From an uncultured Lachnospiraceae bacterium (GTDB lineage: Bacteria > Bacillota > Clostridia > Lachnospirales > Lachnospiraceae), in NCBI GenBank assembly GCA_910588405.1, contig CAJUPT010000003.1, forward strand, positions 1 through 64,000: DNA of 64,000 nt, in the 5' to 3' direction. This document shows, piece after piece, positions 41,813 through 51,025 of this stretch. The notes below the pieces were generated by a model. The model was not told the origin of the DNA. It saw only the letters and a program-made list of their open reading frames with translations, and did not search any database. Position 1 is the first letter of the stretch; each line of letters starts with the position of its first letter. A program made the position numbers and the translations under genes.

Positions 41813-42661
41813 TTAACACACAAGCTTCAGCCTGTCCAACCAGTGCATATGCTCAACACCGGTAGCGAGCAGGTAAATTCGGGTCGTATCGATGCTGCTG
41901 TGACCCAGCATATCGGCAAGCTTGACAATATCTCCGGTAGCCTCGTAGAAGGTTCTGGCAAACAGATGACGCAGGTTATGGGGAAACACTTTGGAGGATT
42001 CCACCCCGGCTGCGGCGCACAGCCGTTTCATTTCGGTCCAGATCTGGTTTCTGGACAGGTGTCTTCCATTTCTGGTAAGGAACAGGCTGCCAGAACGGAT
42101 TTTTCTCTTTTTGGCATATCGAAGCAGCTTTCTGCGCAGCTGTTCCGGAAGCATAATGACCCGGATTTTCCCTTTCAGTACGATCTCAGCCTTCCTATTT
42201 TTAACTGCCTCCAACGTGATATACTTTAGTTCCGACACACGGATTCCCGTTCCGCATATGGTTTCGATGACCAGCCCCAGCCGTTCCTTTCCTGTGCGGT
42301 AGGCCGTATCCACCAACCGTCTGTACTCTCCCACCCCCAGGTCCTTTGACTCGTCCCGGAACATCTGGCGCTGGATTTTCAAAAATTTCACTCGGCACTC
42401 TTCCCACTCTAGAAATGAAAAAAAGCCGTTGACAGCCGACAGCATGGCATTCACTGTTCTGGGAACATAACCGGCTTCCAACAGCAAGGTCTTCCACTGA
42501 ATCACCAGTTCCTTTGTCACCTCTCGCTGTCCAAGCCACTTCGTGAAGCTTTCGATCTCCTTCATATATTTTTCAATCGTCCCTCTCGCCTTTTCCTCCC
42601 GCCAAAGATAGGCGCGGTAGTTCTCTATCATTGAGTTGGTTATGATTTTTTCCATTGGCAT
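41813..42661 (-). CDS. Tyrosine recombinase (putative switch invertase)
   Basis: This 282-residue XerC/D-like site-specific recombinase has all catalytic residues visible: Arg141 in GTGIRVSEL, Lys163 in VLKGKIR, His228 and Arg231 in PHNLRHLFA, His254 in MLGHSSIDTTRIY and the nucleophile Tyr263. The N-terminal core-binding domain spans residues 5-90. It is encoded next to an inverted-repeat-bounded promoter and upstream of a pilus locus. By analogy with FimB/FimE and clostridial RecV it probably inverts that segment. The ATG at 42661 follows GAGGAGAAT. Confidence 0.88.
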   Translation of the reverse strand: MPMEKIITNSMIENYRAYLWREEKARGTIEKYMKEIESFTKWLGQREVTKELVIQWKTLLLEAGYVPRTVNAMLSAVNGFFSFLEWEECRVKFLKIQRQMFRDESKDLGVGEYRRLVDTAYRTGKERLGLVIETICGTGIRVSELKYITLEAVKNRKAEIVLKGKIRVIMLPEQLRRKLLRYAKKRKIRSGSLFLTRNGRHLSRNQIWTEMKRLCAAAGVESSKVFPHNLRHLFARTFYEATGDIVKLADMLGHSSIDTTRIYLLATGVEHMHWLDRLKLVC

Positions 42662-42799
42662 ATTCTCCTCTTCTTAAATTTATCTTTATAACTGACGCAT
42701 GGAATCTCTAAGCCTTATTTTATACGAAAATGCGCAAAGTTTGCATAAAATTACAAAAAACAGCGCGCTACATTCTAATATATTACATTTATAAATGAG

Positions 42800-42858
42800 A
42801 ATCCCCTTCCTGAAAGTCAACCGGCACAACCGGAGCCTTTCCAGAAGGGGATTTTTTC
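42800..42858 (+). terminator. Plus-oriented terminator with no plus-strand gene before it
   Basis: AATCCCCTTC (42800-42809) and GAAGGGGATT (42844-42853) pair around an inner CCGG...CCGG stem. TTTTTT follows on the plus strand. No plus-strand gene lies to the left, so its likely client is a transcript from the promoter at 41718 running antisense through the recombinase gene. In the minus direction there is no T-run for the EF-G-like gene. Confidence 0.6.
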
Positions 42859-42950
42859 AGGCAGACGAAACAGCGTGGTGTCATATTGTTTGTAATTTGG
42901 CCTGTAATATATTATTTTGTTCCTCCATTTCGATATACTTTTCCAAATGA

Positions 42951-42986
42951 CGCAGAGGAGCCGCTTTCGCGGCATTTTCCTCTGCG
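42951..42986. other. GC-rich hairpin downstream of the EF-G-like gene
   Basis: CGCAGAGGA (42951-42959) pairs with TCCTCTGCG (42978-42986) around an inner GCCGC/GCGGC stem. It lies about 40 bp after the stop of the EF-G-like gene and lacks a T-run. The rest of the 42662-43023 gap is AT-rich and shows no gene. Confidence 0.5.
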
Positions 42987-43023
42987 CCTGCATGTACAAA
43001 GTTCTTTATTCCCGTGAGGTATT

Positions 43024-45102
43024 TTATTCCGCTGCAGCTCTGGCAGCGATCTCTCTCTGCTGCACATCCACGGGCGCCTGCTCGTAGCGGGCGAACTCAT
43101 AGGAGAAAGTTCCGATACCGCCTGTCATAGAACGCAGGTCCGTATTGTAGCCGAACAGCTCGGACATGGGAACATCCGCCGTGATCACCTGCTTGCCGCC
43201 TGCGATATGGTCCATACCCAGCACACGGCCCCGGCGCTTATTCATATCACCCATAACGTCGCCGGCAAAGCTGTTGGGAACGGTTACACTTAAGGTAGCA
43301 ATCGGCTCTAACAGCACCGGGCCCGCTTCCATAAAACCTGCCTTGAAGGCGATGGAGGTGGCTGTCTTAAAGGCCATCTCGGAGGAATCTACCGGATGGT
43401 ACTTACCGTCGATCAGCGTAGCCTTCAGACCAACTACCGGATATCCGGCCACCGGTCCCTTCAGTACGGAATCCTGCAGACCTTTTTCTACTGCCGGGAA
43501 GTAGTTCTTCGGCACGGCGCCGCCCACTACCCGCTCTTCAAATATGAAAGGCGTCTCCAGATCCCCGGAAGGTTCGAATTCCATCACAACCACACCATAC
43601 TGCCCATGGCCACCGGACTGCTTCTTATGGGTGCCGGTAACGGTAGATTTTTTCAGGATCGTCTCACGGAAGGCTACCCTCGGTCTGGAAAGCTCTACAT
43701 TTACTTTATAGCGCTCTGCCATCTTGCTGACAGCAACCTCCAACTGCTGGTCGCCGATACCATACAGGAGGGTCTGGCGGTTCTCGCTGTCGATTACGCT
43801 CTTTAAGGTCAAATCCTCATCCATCAATTTCGCTAAAGCAGTTGCGATTTTATCCTCATCACCCTTGTTCACAGCTTTGTAAGCCATGCTGGTGTAAGGC
43901 ACGGAAACCTCGGGACGGTCATAAACCACCTGGGCTCCCTTAAGGGCGATTGTGTCGCCGGTGGAGATATTATTGATCTTGGCTACTGCGCCGATATCCC
44001 CGGCTTTCAGCTCAGACACCTCGATGGCCTCCTTGCCTCTCAGCACATATAATTTGGACAGCTTTTCCTCTGTCTCCTTGTTTACATTATAAATCATCGT
44101 ATCTGGTTTCAGGGAACCGGTGCATACCTTGATCAAGGAATATTTTCCGATAAAAGGGTCCACCAGCGTCTTGAATACCTTGGCACTCATATACTTGCTG
44201 CTGTCATACTCTACCGGCACGATCTCGCCGTTGCTCAGGTCTTTGCCATATACGGATCTCTGCAGTGGTGAAGGGAAGTACTTGGAAATACAGTAGAGAA
44301 GCATTCTTGCGCCCTGGGCGTTGATACCGGAACCCATCAGCACAGGTACGATCTCGCCGTCCATCACATGGGTGCGCAGCGCCTCGGAAATCTCTTCATA
44401 GGTAAAGGTATCGCCCTCGAAATAACGCTCCATAAATTCTTCACTGGTCTCGGCCACAGCCTCAATCAGGGAATCATAGCTGACGGATACATGGTGCTCC
44501 AGATAATCCGGGATCTCGCACTCCTCAAACTCACTGGTCTCACCTACAAAACGGCGGCCTTTCATCTTAACCAGATTCACATAGCCCACAAACTTCTCAT
44601 TCTCTCTCATCGGAACATAGAAAGGCGCCACCTTACGGCCGAACTTTTCATTCAGCACCAGCATAATATTTTTAAAGCTGGCATGGTCATCGTCCATACC
44701 GGTCACGAAGAACATAACGGGCAGCCTGTTCTTTTCGCAAAGCTCCCATGCCTTCTCTGTTCCCACTTCCACGCCGGCCTTGCCGTTGATCACGATCACC
44801 GCAGCATCGGCAGCCGCAACTGCCTCCTCGGCCTCGCCCACAAAATCAAAGTACCCGGGCGTATCCAGGACATTCATCTTATAACCTTCCCATTCGATGG
44901 GAATCAGGGATGTGCTGATGGAGAACTGACGCTTTGTCTCTTCTTTATCAAAATCGCTGATGGTATTCCCGTCCGTCACCTTCCCCATTCTTTTCGTTAT
45001 ACCAGAAACAAACGCCATGGCTTCTGTCAGAGTCGTCTTTCCGGCGCCCCCGTGGCCGAGAAGCACTACGTTGCGGATTTTATCTGTTTCATAAACATTC
45101 AT
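43024..45102 (-). CDS. Elongation factor G-like GTPase (EF-G paralogue)
   Basis: This 692-residue translational GTPase has the five-domain EF-G layout. The P-loop is GHGGAGKTTL (residue 16), the G3 region is LDTPGYFDFVGEA rather than the usual DTPGHVDF, and the G4 box reads VTGMDD where EF-G has NKMD. Domain IV (GQYGVVVMEFEPSG) and a C-terminal domain V are present. These changes are typical of the EF-G-like paralogues found beside true FusA in clostridia; their exact role is unsettled. The ATG at 45102 follows GGAGGTAATTTAC. Confidence 0.88.
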   Translation of the reverse strand: MNVYETDKIRNVVLLGHGGAGKTTLTEAMAFVSGITKRMGKVTDGNTISDFDKEETKRQFSISTSLIPIEWEGYKMNVLDTPGYFDFVGEAEEAVAAADAAVIVINGKAGVEVGTEKAWELCEKNRLPVMFFVTGMDDDHASFKNIMLVLNEKFGRKVAPFYVPMRENEKFVGYVNLVKMKGRRFVGETSEFEECEIPDYLEHHVSVSYDSLIEAVAETSEEFMERYFEGDTFTYEEISEALRTHVMDGEIVPVLMGSGINAQGARMLLYCISKYFPSPLQRSVYGKDLSNGEIVPVEYDSSKYMSAKVFKTLVDPFIGKYSLIKVCTGSLKPDTMIYNVNKETEEKLSKLYVLRGKEAIEVSELKAGDIGAVAKINNISTGDTIALKGAQVVYDRPEVSVPYTSMAYKAVNKGDEDKIATALAKLMDEDLTLKSVIDSENRQTLLYGIGDQQLEVAVSKMAERYKVNVELSRPRVAFRETILKKSTVTGTHKKQSGGHGQYGVVVMEFEPSGDLETPFIFEERVVGGAVPKNYFPAVEKGLQDSVLKGPVAGYPVVGLKATLIDGKYHPVDSSEMAFKTATSIAFKAGFMEAGPVLLEPIATLSVTVPNSFAGDVMGDMNKRRGRVLGMDHIAGGKQVITADVPMSELFGYNTDLRSMTGGIGTFSYEFARYEQAPVDVQQREIAARAAAE

Positions 45103-45187
45103 GTAAATTACCTCCAATAATATGTAATGTGTTTATATCCCCGGGGCGGACCGGACGATATCATAAAGGCGTTACCGCTCTCTATCT

Positions 45188-45216
45188 ATTTTACTAGAAG
45201 ATTCTAAATAACACAA
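45188..45216 (-). promoter_or_regulatory. Probable promoter of the EF-G-like gene
   Basis: On the minus strand TTGTGT (45216-45211) and TAAAAT (45193-45188) are 17 bases apart, about 85 bp before the start codon. Confidence 0.5.
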
Positions 45217-45423
45217 GCAATTAATTCATTTTTCACATTTTTATATTTGAAATTTCAGAATCATTCCACAAGGTTTCCCTGATCCCCGCGCTGCGGCTTT
45301 CGGATTCTGCCCTAAATACTCAGGACCTGTCTTTTCGTTGTTTTCTATATTGATTCGGGTGTCCGTACCATTTCCGTTTTGTAATTTATACTTTAAAGTT
45401 TTAAACTTCAACGCACGAAATCA
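45217..45423. other. Non-coding divergent region
   Basis: This AT-rich gap lies between the divergently transcribed EF-G-like and DAHP synthase genes. I see no gene, T-box or recognisable riboswitch in it. Confidence 0.4.
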
Positions 45424-45452
45424 TTGACAAACCCCAGGGTACGGAGTACAAT
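45424..45452 (+). promoter_or_regulatory. Sigma-A promoter of the aro genes
   Basis: TTGACA (45424-45429) and TACAAT (45447-45452) are separated by 17 bases, a near-perfect vegetative promoter. It lies about 50 bp before the DAHP synthase start and shows that the longer reading frame starting at 45424 is not translated. Confidence 0.8.
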
Positions 45453-45501
45453 GTTTGACATTGACAGCAAAAGCACACCTTTTATTTTGGAGGAATCATC
45501 C

Positions 45502-46515
45502 ATGATTATTATTATGAAACCGGGGGCTAAGCCCTCCTCCGTTCAGAATATCGTTAAAATCATCCGGGACAACGGGCTTACGGCCCATCTCTCCGAAGGG
45601 GACCAGGTCACTATCGTCGGCGTGGTCGGCGACAAAACCCGTCTTTCCCAGTCCAATATCCAGATCGCCCCGGAGGTAGACAAGATCGTTAATGTCACGG
45701 AATCTTATAAAATCGTCAACCGGCAGTTCCACCCCGAGGATTCGGTGATCCATGTGGGAAACACTGATATCGGCCCCCATACCTTAACGATTATGGCCGG
45801 CCCCTGTGCCATCGAGAGCGAGGAACAGCTCCTCTCCACGGCCAGGGCCGTAAAAAAAGCCGGGGCTACCTTCCTGCGGGGCGGCGCATACAAACCAAGG
45901 ACCTCCCCCTACTCCTTCCAGGGGTTGGAAGAAGAGGGGCTGAGATACATGAAGGCAGCCAGGGAAGAAACCGGCCTGCGGACCATCTGCGAAGTGACCA
46001 GCCAAAAAGCCATCGAGACAGCCGTTAAATATGTGGACATGCTGCAGATTGGCGCCAGGAACATGCAGAATTTTGAGCTGTTAAAGGAGGCCGGAAAGTC
46101 CGGGCTTCCCGTCCTGTTAAAGCGGGGGCTGGCCGCCACCATCGACGAATGGCTGAATGCCGCCGAATACATTATGAGCGAGGGCAATGAAAACGTGGTG
46201 CTGTGTGAGCGGGGCATCCGCACCTATGAGACTTCCACCAGAAACACCCTGGATATCAGCGCAGTGCCCGTATTAAAACAGAAAACCCACCTGCCGGTCA
46301 TCGTAGACCCCAGCCACGCCACTGGCGTCAGGGCTTATGTGGCACCTGTTTCCAAGGCAGCCGTAGCAGTAGGCGCCGACGGCCTGATGGTGGAGGTACA
46401 CCCCTGCCCGGCCTGTGCCCTGTCTGACGGCCCCCAGTCTCTGACTTTTGACGACTTCGGCCAGCTCTGCCAGGAGCTTAAGCCCTATGCCTCACTGGCC
46501 GGAAGGGAGTTTTAA
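45502..46515 (+). CDS. aroF: 3-deoxy-7-phosphoheptulonate (DAHP) synthase
   Basis: This cytosolic enzyme condenses phosphoenolpyruvate and erythrose 4-phosphate, the first step of the shikimate pathway. It is of the Bacillus/Thermotoga type (class I-beta), with an N-terminal ferredoxin-like regulatory domain (residues 1-70: MIIIMKPGAKPSSVQNIVKI) and a catalytic barrel. Barrel motifs are GPCAIESEEQ, GGAYKPRTSPYSFQGL, RGIRTYETSTRNTLD and VDPSHATG. The ATG at 45502 follows GGAGGAATCATCC, giving 337 residues. tyrA begins five bases after its stop. Confidence 0.94.
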   Translation: MIIIMKPGAKPSSVQNIVKIIRDNGLTAHLSEGDQVTIVGVVGDKTRLSQSNIQIAPEVDKIVNVTESYKIVNRQFHPEDSVIHVGNTDIGPHTLTIMAGPCAIESEEQLLSTARAVKKAGATFLRGGAYKPRTSPYSFQGLEEEGLRYMKAAREETGLRTICEVTSQKAIETAVKYVDMLQIGARNMQNFELLKEAGKSGLPVLLKRGLAATIDEWLNAAEYIMSEGNENVVLCERGIRTYETSTRNTLDISAVPVLKQKTHLPVIVDPSHATGVRAYVAPVSKAAVAVGADGLMVEVHPCPACALSDGPQSLTFDDFGQLCQELKPYASLAGREF

Positions 46516-46520
46516 ACACT

Positions 46521-47609
46521 ATGAATATCGGTTTTATCGGCCTGGGGCTGATCGGCGGCTCCATCGCCAAAGGACTGCGGAAAGTCCACCCCGACTGGCA
46601 TATGGTCGGCTTAGCCCGGTCGGAACAGACAGTGCGGGCCGCCTTGGAAGAAAAGGTGATCGACGAGGGCTGCCTTCAAGTGGACCGGCGGTTTTCCGGC
46701 TGCGACATGATTTTTTTGTGCGCCCCGGTCGAGCATAATATCGGCTATCTGGAACAGCTAAAGCCTGTTATTTCAACGCATTGCATCATCACCGACGTGG
46801 GCAGCACCAAGACGGAAACCCACCTGGCAGCGGCCAGGCTTGGCATGGAAAGCCAGTTTATCGGCGGCCACCCCATGGCCGGCTCCGAGCGCAGCGGCTT
46901 TGCCTTTTCCACAGACCATCTGCTGGAAAACGCATGGTATGTGCTGACGCCCACCGAAGCAAACACAAAGGAACAGACAGAGCTGTGCCTTTCGGTGATA
47001 AAGGATCTGAACGCCCTTCCCCTGGTGCTGGATTACGAAGAACACGACTATATCGTAGCCACCATCAGCCACCTGCCCCATCTGATCGCGGCCGGGCTGG
47101 TGAACTTGGTAAAGGACAATGACAACCAGAACCAGACCATGAAGCAGATCGCGGCGGGCGGTTTCAAGGACATCACCCGCATCGCCTCCTCCTCCCCGGA
47201 GATGTGGCAGCAGATCTGCACGACCAACAGTAAGAACATCGGGAAGATTCTGCGGCTATACATTCAGTCTATGGAGGATATTCTCTCTGCGGTAGAGAAT
47301 GAGGACGGCGAGAAAATCTACGGACTGTTCGATACATCCGGAACATACCGAGATTCCATTCCTGATCAGTCCAAAGGGCTGTTGAAAAAGGAACATTCTA
47401 TCTACTGCGACCTGCTTGACAGAGCCGGCGCTATCGCCACTGTGGCCACCATGCTGGCCGCCCATCAGATCAGTATCAAAAATATCGGCATCATCCATAA
47501 CCGGGCTTTTGAGCAGGGTGTGCTGAAAGTGGAGTTTTATACACAGGAAGCCGCCGACGAGGCGGAGGAGCTGCTGACAAGGTGCCAATATACCGTATAT
47601 AAGAGATGA
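46521..47609 (+). CDS. tyrA: Prephenate dehydrogenase with ACT domain
   Basis: This NAD(P)-dependent enzyme converts prephenate to 4-hydroxyphenylpyruvate on the way to tyrosine. The N-terminal Rossmann motif is GFIGLGLIGGSIAKGL. Conserved GGHPMAGSERSGF and ISHLPHLIAAGL follow. A C-terminal ACT domain (residues about 290-362, RAGAIATVATMLAAHQISIK) suggests feedback control by an aromatic amino acid. The 362 residues suit the family. It lies between DAHP synthase and EPSP synthase in one plus-strand operon. Confidence 0.94.
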   Translation: MNIGFIGLGLIGGSIAKGLRKVHPDWHMVGLARSEQTVRAALEEKVIDEGCLQVDRRFSGCDMIFLCAPVEHNIGYLEQLKPVISTHCIITDVGSTKTETHLAAARLGMESQFIGGHPMAGSERSGFAFSTDHLLENAWYVLTPTEANTKEQTELCLSVIKDLNALPLVLDYEEHDYIVATISHLPHLIAAGLVNLVKDNDNQNQTMKQIAAGGFKDITRIASSSPEMWQQICTTNSKNIGKILRLYIQSMEDILSAVENEDGEKIYGLFDTSGTYRDSIPDQSKGLLKKEHSIYCDLLDRAGAIATVATMLAAHQISIKNIGIIHNRAFEQGVLKVEFYTQEAADEAEELLTRCQYTVYKR

Positions 47610-47690
47610 GCATATCCGTTTTCATTTTGTTTAGAAGCTGTTTTACGCTGCATCAGAAATCGGTGCATTATTATTATGAGGTAACTTTAT

Positions 47691-48974
47691 ATGATTACAT
47701 TGACAAAAACCGCTCGTCTGCGAGGGGAGCTGACTGTCCCAGGCGACAAATCTATCTCCCACCGCAGCGTTATGTTCGGCTCGATTGCCAAGGGCGTTAC
47801 GGAGATCACCGGATTCTTGCAGGGGGCTGACTGCCTGTCCACCATCGGCTGTTTTTCCGCCATGGGCGTGGAGATCCGGAATTCCGGCGAACAGGTTACG
47901 GTTCAGGGGCGCGGGCTGCGGGGATTGCGCCAGCCAGGCCATGTGCTGGACTGCGGTAACAGCGGAACTACTACCCGGCTCATTTCCGGCATCCTGAGCG
48001 GACAGAATTTCCCTGTCACCCTGACCGGGGACGCGTCAATCCGGAAAAGGCCGATGAAACGGATTATGGAGCCTTTGCAGATGATGGGCGCGGAAATCAC
48101 AAGCATACAGGGCAATGGCTGCGCACCGCTGCGCATCCAGGGACGGCCTTTACAGGGCATCCACTATCAGTCTCCTGTGGCCTCTGCCCAGGTTAAATCC
48201 GCAGTTTTGCTGGCCGGGTTATATGCGGAAGGTGAAACCAAAGTGACGGAGCCTGCCCTTTCCCGGAACCACACGGAGCTGATGCTCCGCTATTTTGGCG
48301 CCGAAGTGGACAGCCAGGAAACGACGGCCTCCATCCGTCCCGCGGAAGAACTGTACGGGCAGAAAATCCATGTGCCCGGCGACATCTCCTCCGCCGCCTA
48401 TTTTATCGCGGCAGGGCTGCTGGTACCCGACGCCGAACTGCTGATCCGCAATGTAGGGATCAACCCCACCAGGGACGGTATCCTTAAGGTATGTCAGATG
48501 ATGGGAGCGAACATTACATTATTAAATGAAGACCATAGCAGCGCGGAGCCTGTGGCTGATATCCTAGTCAGAAGCAGCGGCTTAAAGGGCTGTGTGATCG
48601 AAGGCCCGCTGATCCCCACTTTAATTGATGAGCTGCCGGTGATCGCATGTTTGGCCTGCTTTGCCCAAGGCGAAACCATAATCCGGGACGCCGCCGAATT
48701 AAAAATAAAGGAATCCAACCGGATTCAGGTTATGGCGGAAAACCTCACTGCCATGGGCGCTGACGTGACGGAAACCGAGGACGGCATGGTGATCCGGGGC
48801 GGACGCCCTTTACACGGCGCCTCCATCCACTGTCATATGGACCACCGCATCGCCATGAGCTTCGCCATAGCCGCCCTGGCCGCGGAAGGGGAAACAGTGA
48901 TTCAGGACAGTGAATGCGTGAATATTTCTTATCCAGGGTTTTATGAGGAGTTGGGAAGAGTTGTGGAAAATTAG
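47691..48974 (+). CDS. aroA: 3-phosphoshikimate 1-carboxyvinyltransferase (EPSP synthase)
   Basis: The enzyme transfers the enolpyruvyl group of PEP to shikimate 3-phosphate. Its 427 residues contain the conserved PGDKSISHRS near the N-terminus, LDCGNSGTTTRLISGIL, LSRNHTELMLRYFG, and the C-terminal AAELKIKESNRI and DHRIAMSFAIAAL. The double-domain fold and length are normal. GAGGTAACTTTAT precedes the ATG, 81 bp after tyrA. The other shikimate genes are not in this window. Confidence 0.96.
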   Translation: MITLTKTARLRGELTVPGDKSISHRSVMFGSIAKGVTEITGFLQGADCLSTIGCFSAMGVEIRNSGEQVTVQGRGLRGLRQPGHVLDCGNSGTTTRLISGILSGQNFPVTLTGDASIRKRPMKRIMEPLQMMGAEITSIQGNGCAPLRIQGRPLQGIHYQSPVASAQVKSAVLLAGLYAEGETKVTEPALSRNHTELMLRYFGAEVDSQETTASIRPAEELYGQKIHVPGDISSAAYFIAAGLLVPDAELLIRNVGINPTRDGILKVCQMMGANITLLNEDHSSAEPVADILVRSSGLKGCVIEGPLIPTLIDELPVIACLACFAQGETIIRDAAELKIKESNRIQVMAENLTAMGADVTETEDGMVIRGGRPLHGASIHCHMDHRIAMSFAIAALAAEGETVIQDSECVNISYPGFYEELGRVVEN

Positions 48975-49039
48975 AAGATTCGGATTGATTACAAACTATT
49001 CGCTTCAATAGGATCTCATTTATCTGATTATATTATAGA

Positions 49040-49077
49040 AAATCGGGTCATTCTCATTGATGAGATTGACCCAATTT
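49040..49077. terminator. Bidirectional terminator between aroA and the MATE gene
   Basis: GGGTCA...CTCAT/ATGAG...TGACCC forms a hairpin flanked by AAAAT on the left and AATTTT on the right. It serves the convergent aroA (+) and MATE (-) genes. Confidence 0.75.
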
Positions 49078-49126
49078 TCGTGATCATTAACGCTTCTAGC
49101 GTTCCGTCTATATTGGTGATACATCC

Positions 49127-50503
49127 TCAGCCCGTCTCAAACCCATGCACCCAATCCGCTTTCAGATAATAGATCAGATAAATAACCGAGCTGATCCCCC
49201 AAGTCAGCGGGTAGGCCCAGTAGATCAGGCCGATATCTCCTGTCAGCTCCATCACCATCACAATATAGGCCACCCGTACAATGCACCAGATGGACAGCAT
49301 AACGCCCATAGAGACGAAAGCCTTCCCTGCCCCCCGGCAGATGGCAGCCACCCCATGGGAAAAGGCCAGCAGGAAATAAAACAGCGTCACCGTACGGGCC
49401 TGCCGCACGCCCAGGGCTACCACGCCCGGCGTATTGTCGAACAGCCCCACCAGCACCGGGGCAAAGGTATAGTGGAGGATACCGATTCCTTCCGCCAGCA
49501 ATACCGTAGCGATGATACTGAAAGCGGCTCCTTTTCTTGCCCGTTTATATTGCTTTGCCCCCAGATTCTGGCTGACGAAGGTGGTTCCTGCCATATTAAA
49601 GCTTAAGATGGGCAAAAAGGCGAAGCCTTCAATTTTCGAGTGGACGCCGGCTGCTGCCGTAGCCAGGCTGCCGAATCGGTTGATCTGGGACTGCACCACC
49701 ACATTTGCCAGGCCGATCATAGAATTCTGGATGCCCGAGGGAACGCCGTAATGAAGGATTTCCATCAGCATATTCTTTTCAAACCGGATTTTTTTCATCT
49801 CCACCACAAACAGGTTGTCCTTATTCAGCAGGTGGGCCATACACAAAATAACGCTGACCGCCTGAGAGATCACGGTGGCCACGGCCGCTGACCAGACGCC
49901 CCAGTGGAATCCCATCAAAAATAGCACATCCAACACCACGTTCATCAGCGAGGAGATAATCAGATAGTAAAGAGGGCGGCGGCTGTCCCCCAGCGCATTC
50001 ATAATGCCGCAGCAGATCGTATACATGACCATGGCCACCACGCCCGTAAAATAATACCGGAAATATTCCACCGCCTCCGGCATCACCGCCGGGTCTGTCT
50101 GCATCCAGCTTAAAAATACGGGCGTACAGATCACGCCCGCAGCCGTCAGGAACAGGCCGCTGGCGATACCGAAGGCCAGAAGGGTGTGGATGGCGCAGGA
50201 CACCCGCCCTGGCTTATCCGCACCGAAATATTTGGAGATGACCACACCGCCGCCCATGGCCGTTCCGTAGAAAAAACTGGTCATCAGAAAAATCAGGTTG
50301 CCCGACGAACTCACCGCCGCCAGCGCATTCGTCCCCAGCGCCCGGCCCACAATAAACGCATCCGCCGTATTATAAAGCTGCTGAAAAATTTGGCTGAGCA
50401 GCACCGGCAAGGTAAATATAAGCATCTGGGTATAGGGATTCCCCACTGTCATATCTTTTACGGAAGAATGGGTTCTTCCGGCGCTCTTTTGTAATTCAGA
50501 CAT
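49127..50503 (-). CDS. MATE-family efflux transporter
   Basis: This 458-residue inner-membrane Na+/H+-coupled multidrug exporter has twelve predicted hydrophobic segments. The MATE opening TVGNPYTQMLIFTLPVLLSQ and QQLYNTADAFIVGRALG is clear, and the second half begins near YGVPSGIQNSMIGLANVVVQ. The start follows GGAGGCGGAAAG. It is a single gene; its substrate cannot be read from the sequence. Confidence 0.92.
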   Translation of the reverse strand: MSELQKSAGRTHSSVKDMTVGNPYTQMLIFTLPVLLSQIFQQLYNTADAFIVGRALGTNALAAVSSSGNLIFLMTSFFYGTAMGGGVVISKYFGADKPGRVSCAIHTLLAFGIASGLFLTAAGVICTPVFLSWMQTDPAVMPEAVEYFRYYFTGVVAMVMYTICCGIMNALGDSRRPLYYLIISSLMNVVLDVLFLMGFHWGVWSAAVATVISQAVSVILCMAHLLNKDNLFVVEMKKIRFEKNMLMEILHYGVPSGIQNSMIGLANVVVQSQINRFGSLATAAAGVHSKIEGFAFLPILSFNMAGTTFVSQNLGAKQYKRARKGAAFSIIATVLLAEGIGILHYTFAPVLVGLFDNTPGVVALGVRQARTVTLFYFLLAFSHGVAAICRGAGKAFVSMGVMLSIWCIVRVAYIVMVMELTGDIGLIYWAYPLTWGISSVIYLIYYLKADWVHGFETG

Positions 50504-50557
50504 CTTTCCGCCTCCGGCTTTTTATGCATGCTCAGATGTTAAATTAAACCGAAATAT

Positions 50558-51025
50558 TTACGTATGTTTCAAATGGGATCTGCATATGCATGTACTGTTA
50601 TCACCATGATCATCATCATACCATAATACATTAAAAACTCTTCCTATCATGTACCCATATAATCTGTGATTACCGGTTATTCTCAGTGATATCAATGACT
50701 CTGCTTCTATATATTTTGAAATCAATCTGTCTCGCGCTGTTTTGTTCAGTTCATCTAAATTTAAAGAATGATTCTGTTTTTTATCCCGAACTAATATTTC
50801 GCTCCATGTTTTGGCTTCCAATGCCTTTAATCTCGGAAGCACTTCCGTCCAAAACGACTCCCCCATATGATCCTGAGAGAATGCCCACATCTCCTGATCA
50901 GAATTCACAAAAGCCCATGCAGGATATTCGCAATAATATCGCTCAGGATCTCCACCCTGAGCGATATATCTTCCATTAGGAACTACTTTTTGTTTTACTT
51001 CTTTTTTTCGCTTAGAGCCCGCCAT
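50558..51025 (-). CDS. Putative toxin partner of a Panacea-type antitoxin
   Basis: The 155-residue basic protein is coded directly after the antitoxin with a 14-bp overlap. Its C-terminal part, SLISLRITGNHRLYGYMIGR followed by VFNVLWYDDDHGDNS, resembles small proteins of unknown structure often seen in toxin-antitoxin pairs. No named toxin family can be assigned with confidence. The ATG at 51025 lies inside the antitoxin gene. The order antitoxin then toxin, and the overlap, support a two-gene module. Confidence 0.6.
   Translation of the reverse strand: MAGSKRKKEVKQKVVPNGRYIAQGGDPERYYCEYPAWAFVNSDQEMWAFSQDHMGESFWTEVLPRLKALEAKTWSEILVRDKKQNHSLNLDELNKTARDRLISKYIEAESLISLRITGNHRLYGYMIGRVFNVLWYDDDHGDNSTCICRSHLKHT

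Noticed and set aside
42817..42999. Small minus-strand frames after the EF-G-like gene, including a readable AEENAAKAAPLRHLEKYIEM stretch
   Set aside because: That frame has no start codon before it and overlaps the GC-rich hairpin. It may be a gene relic, but I cannot support a gene.
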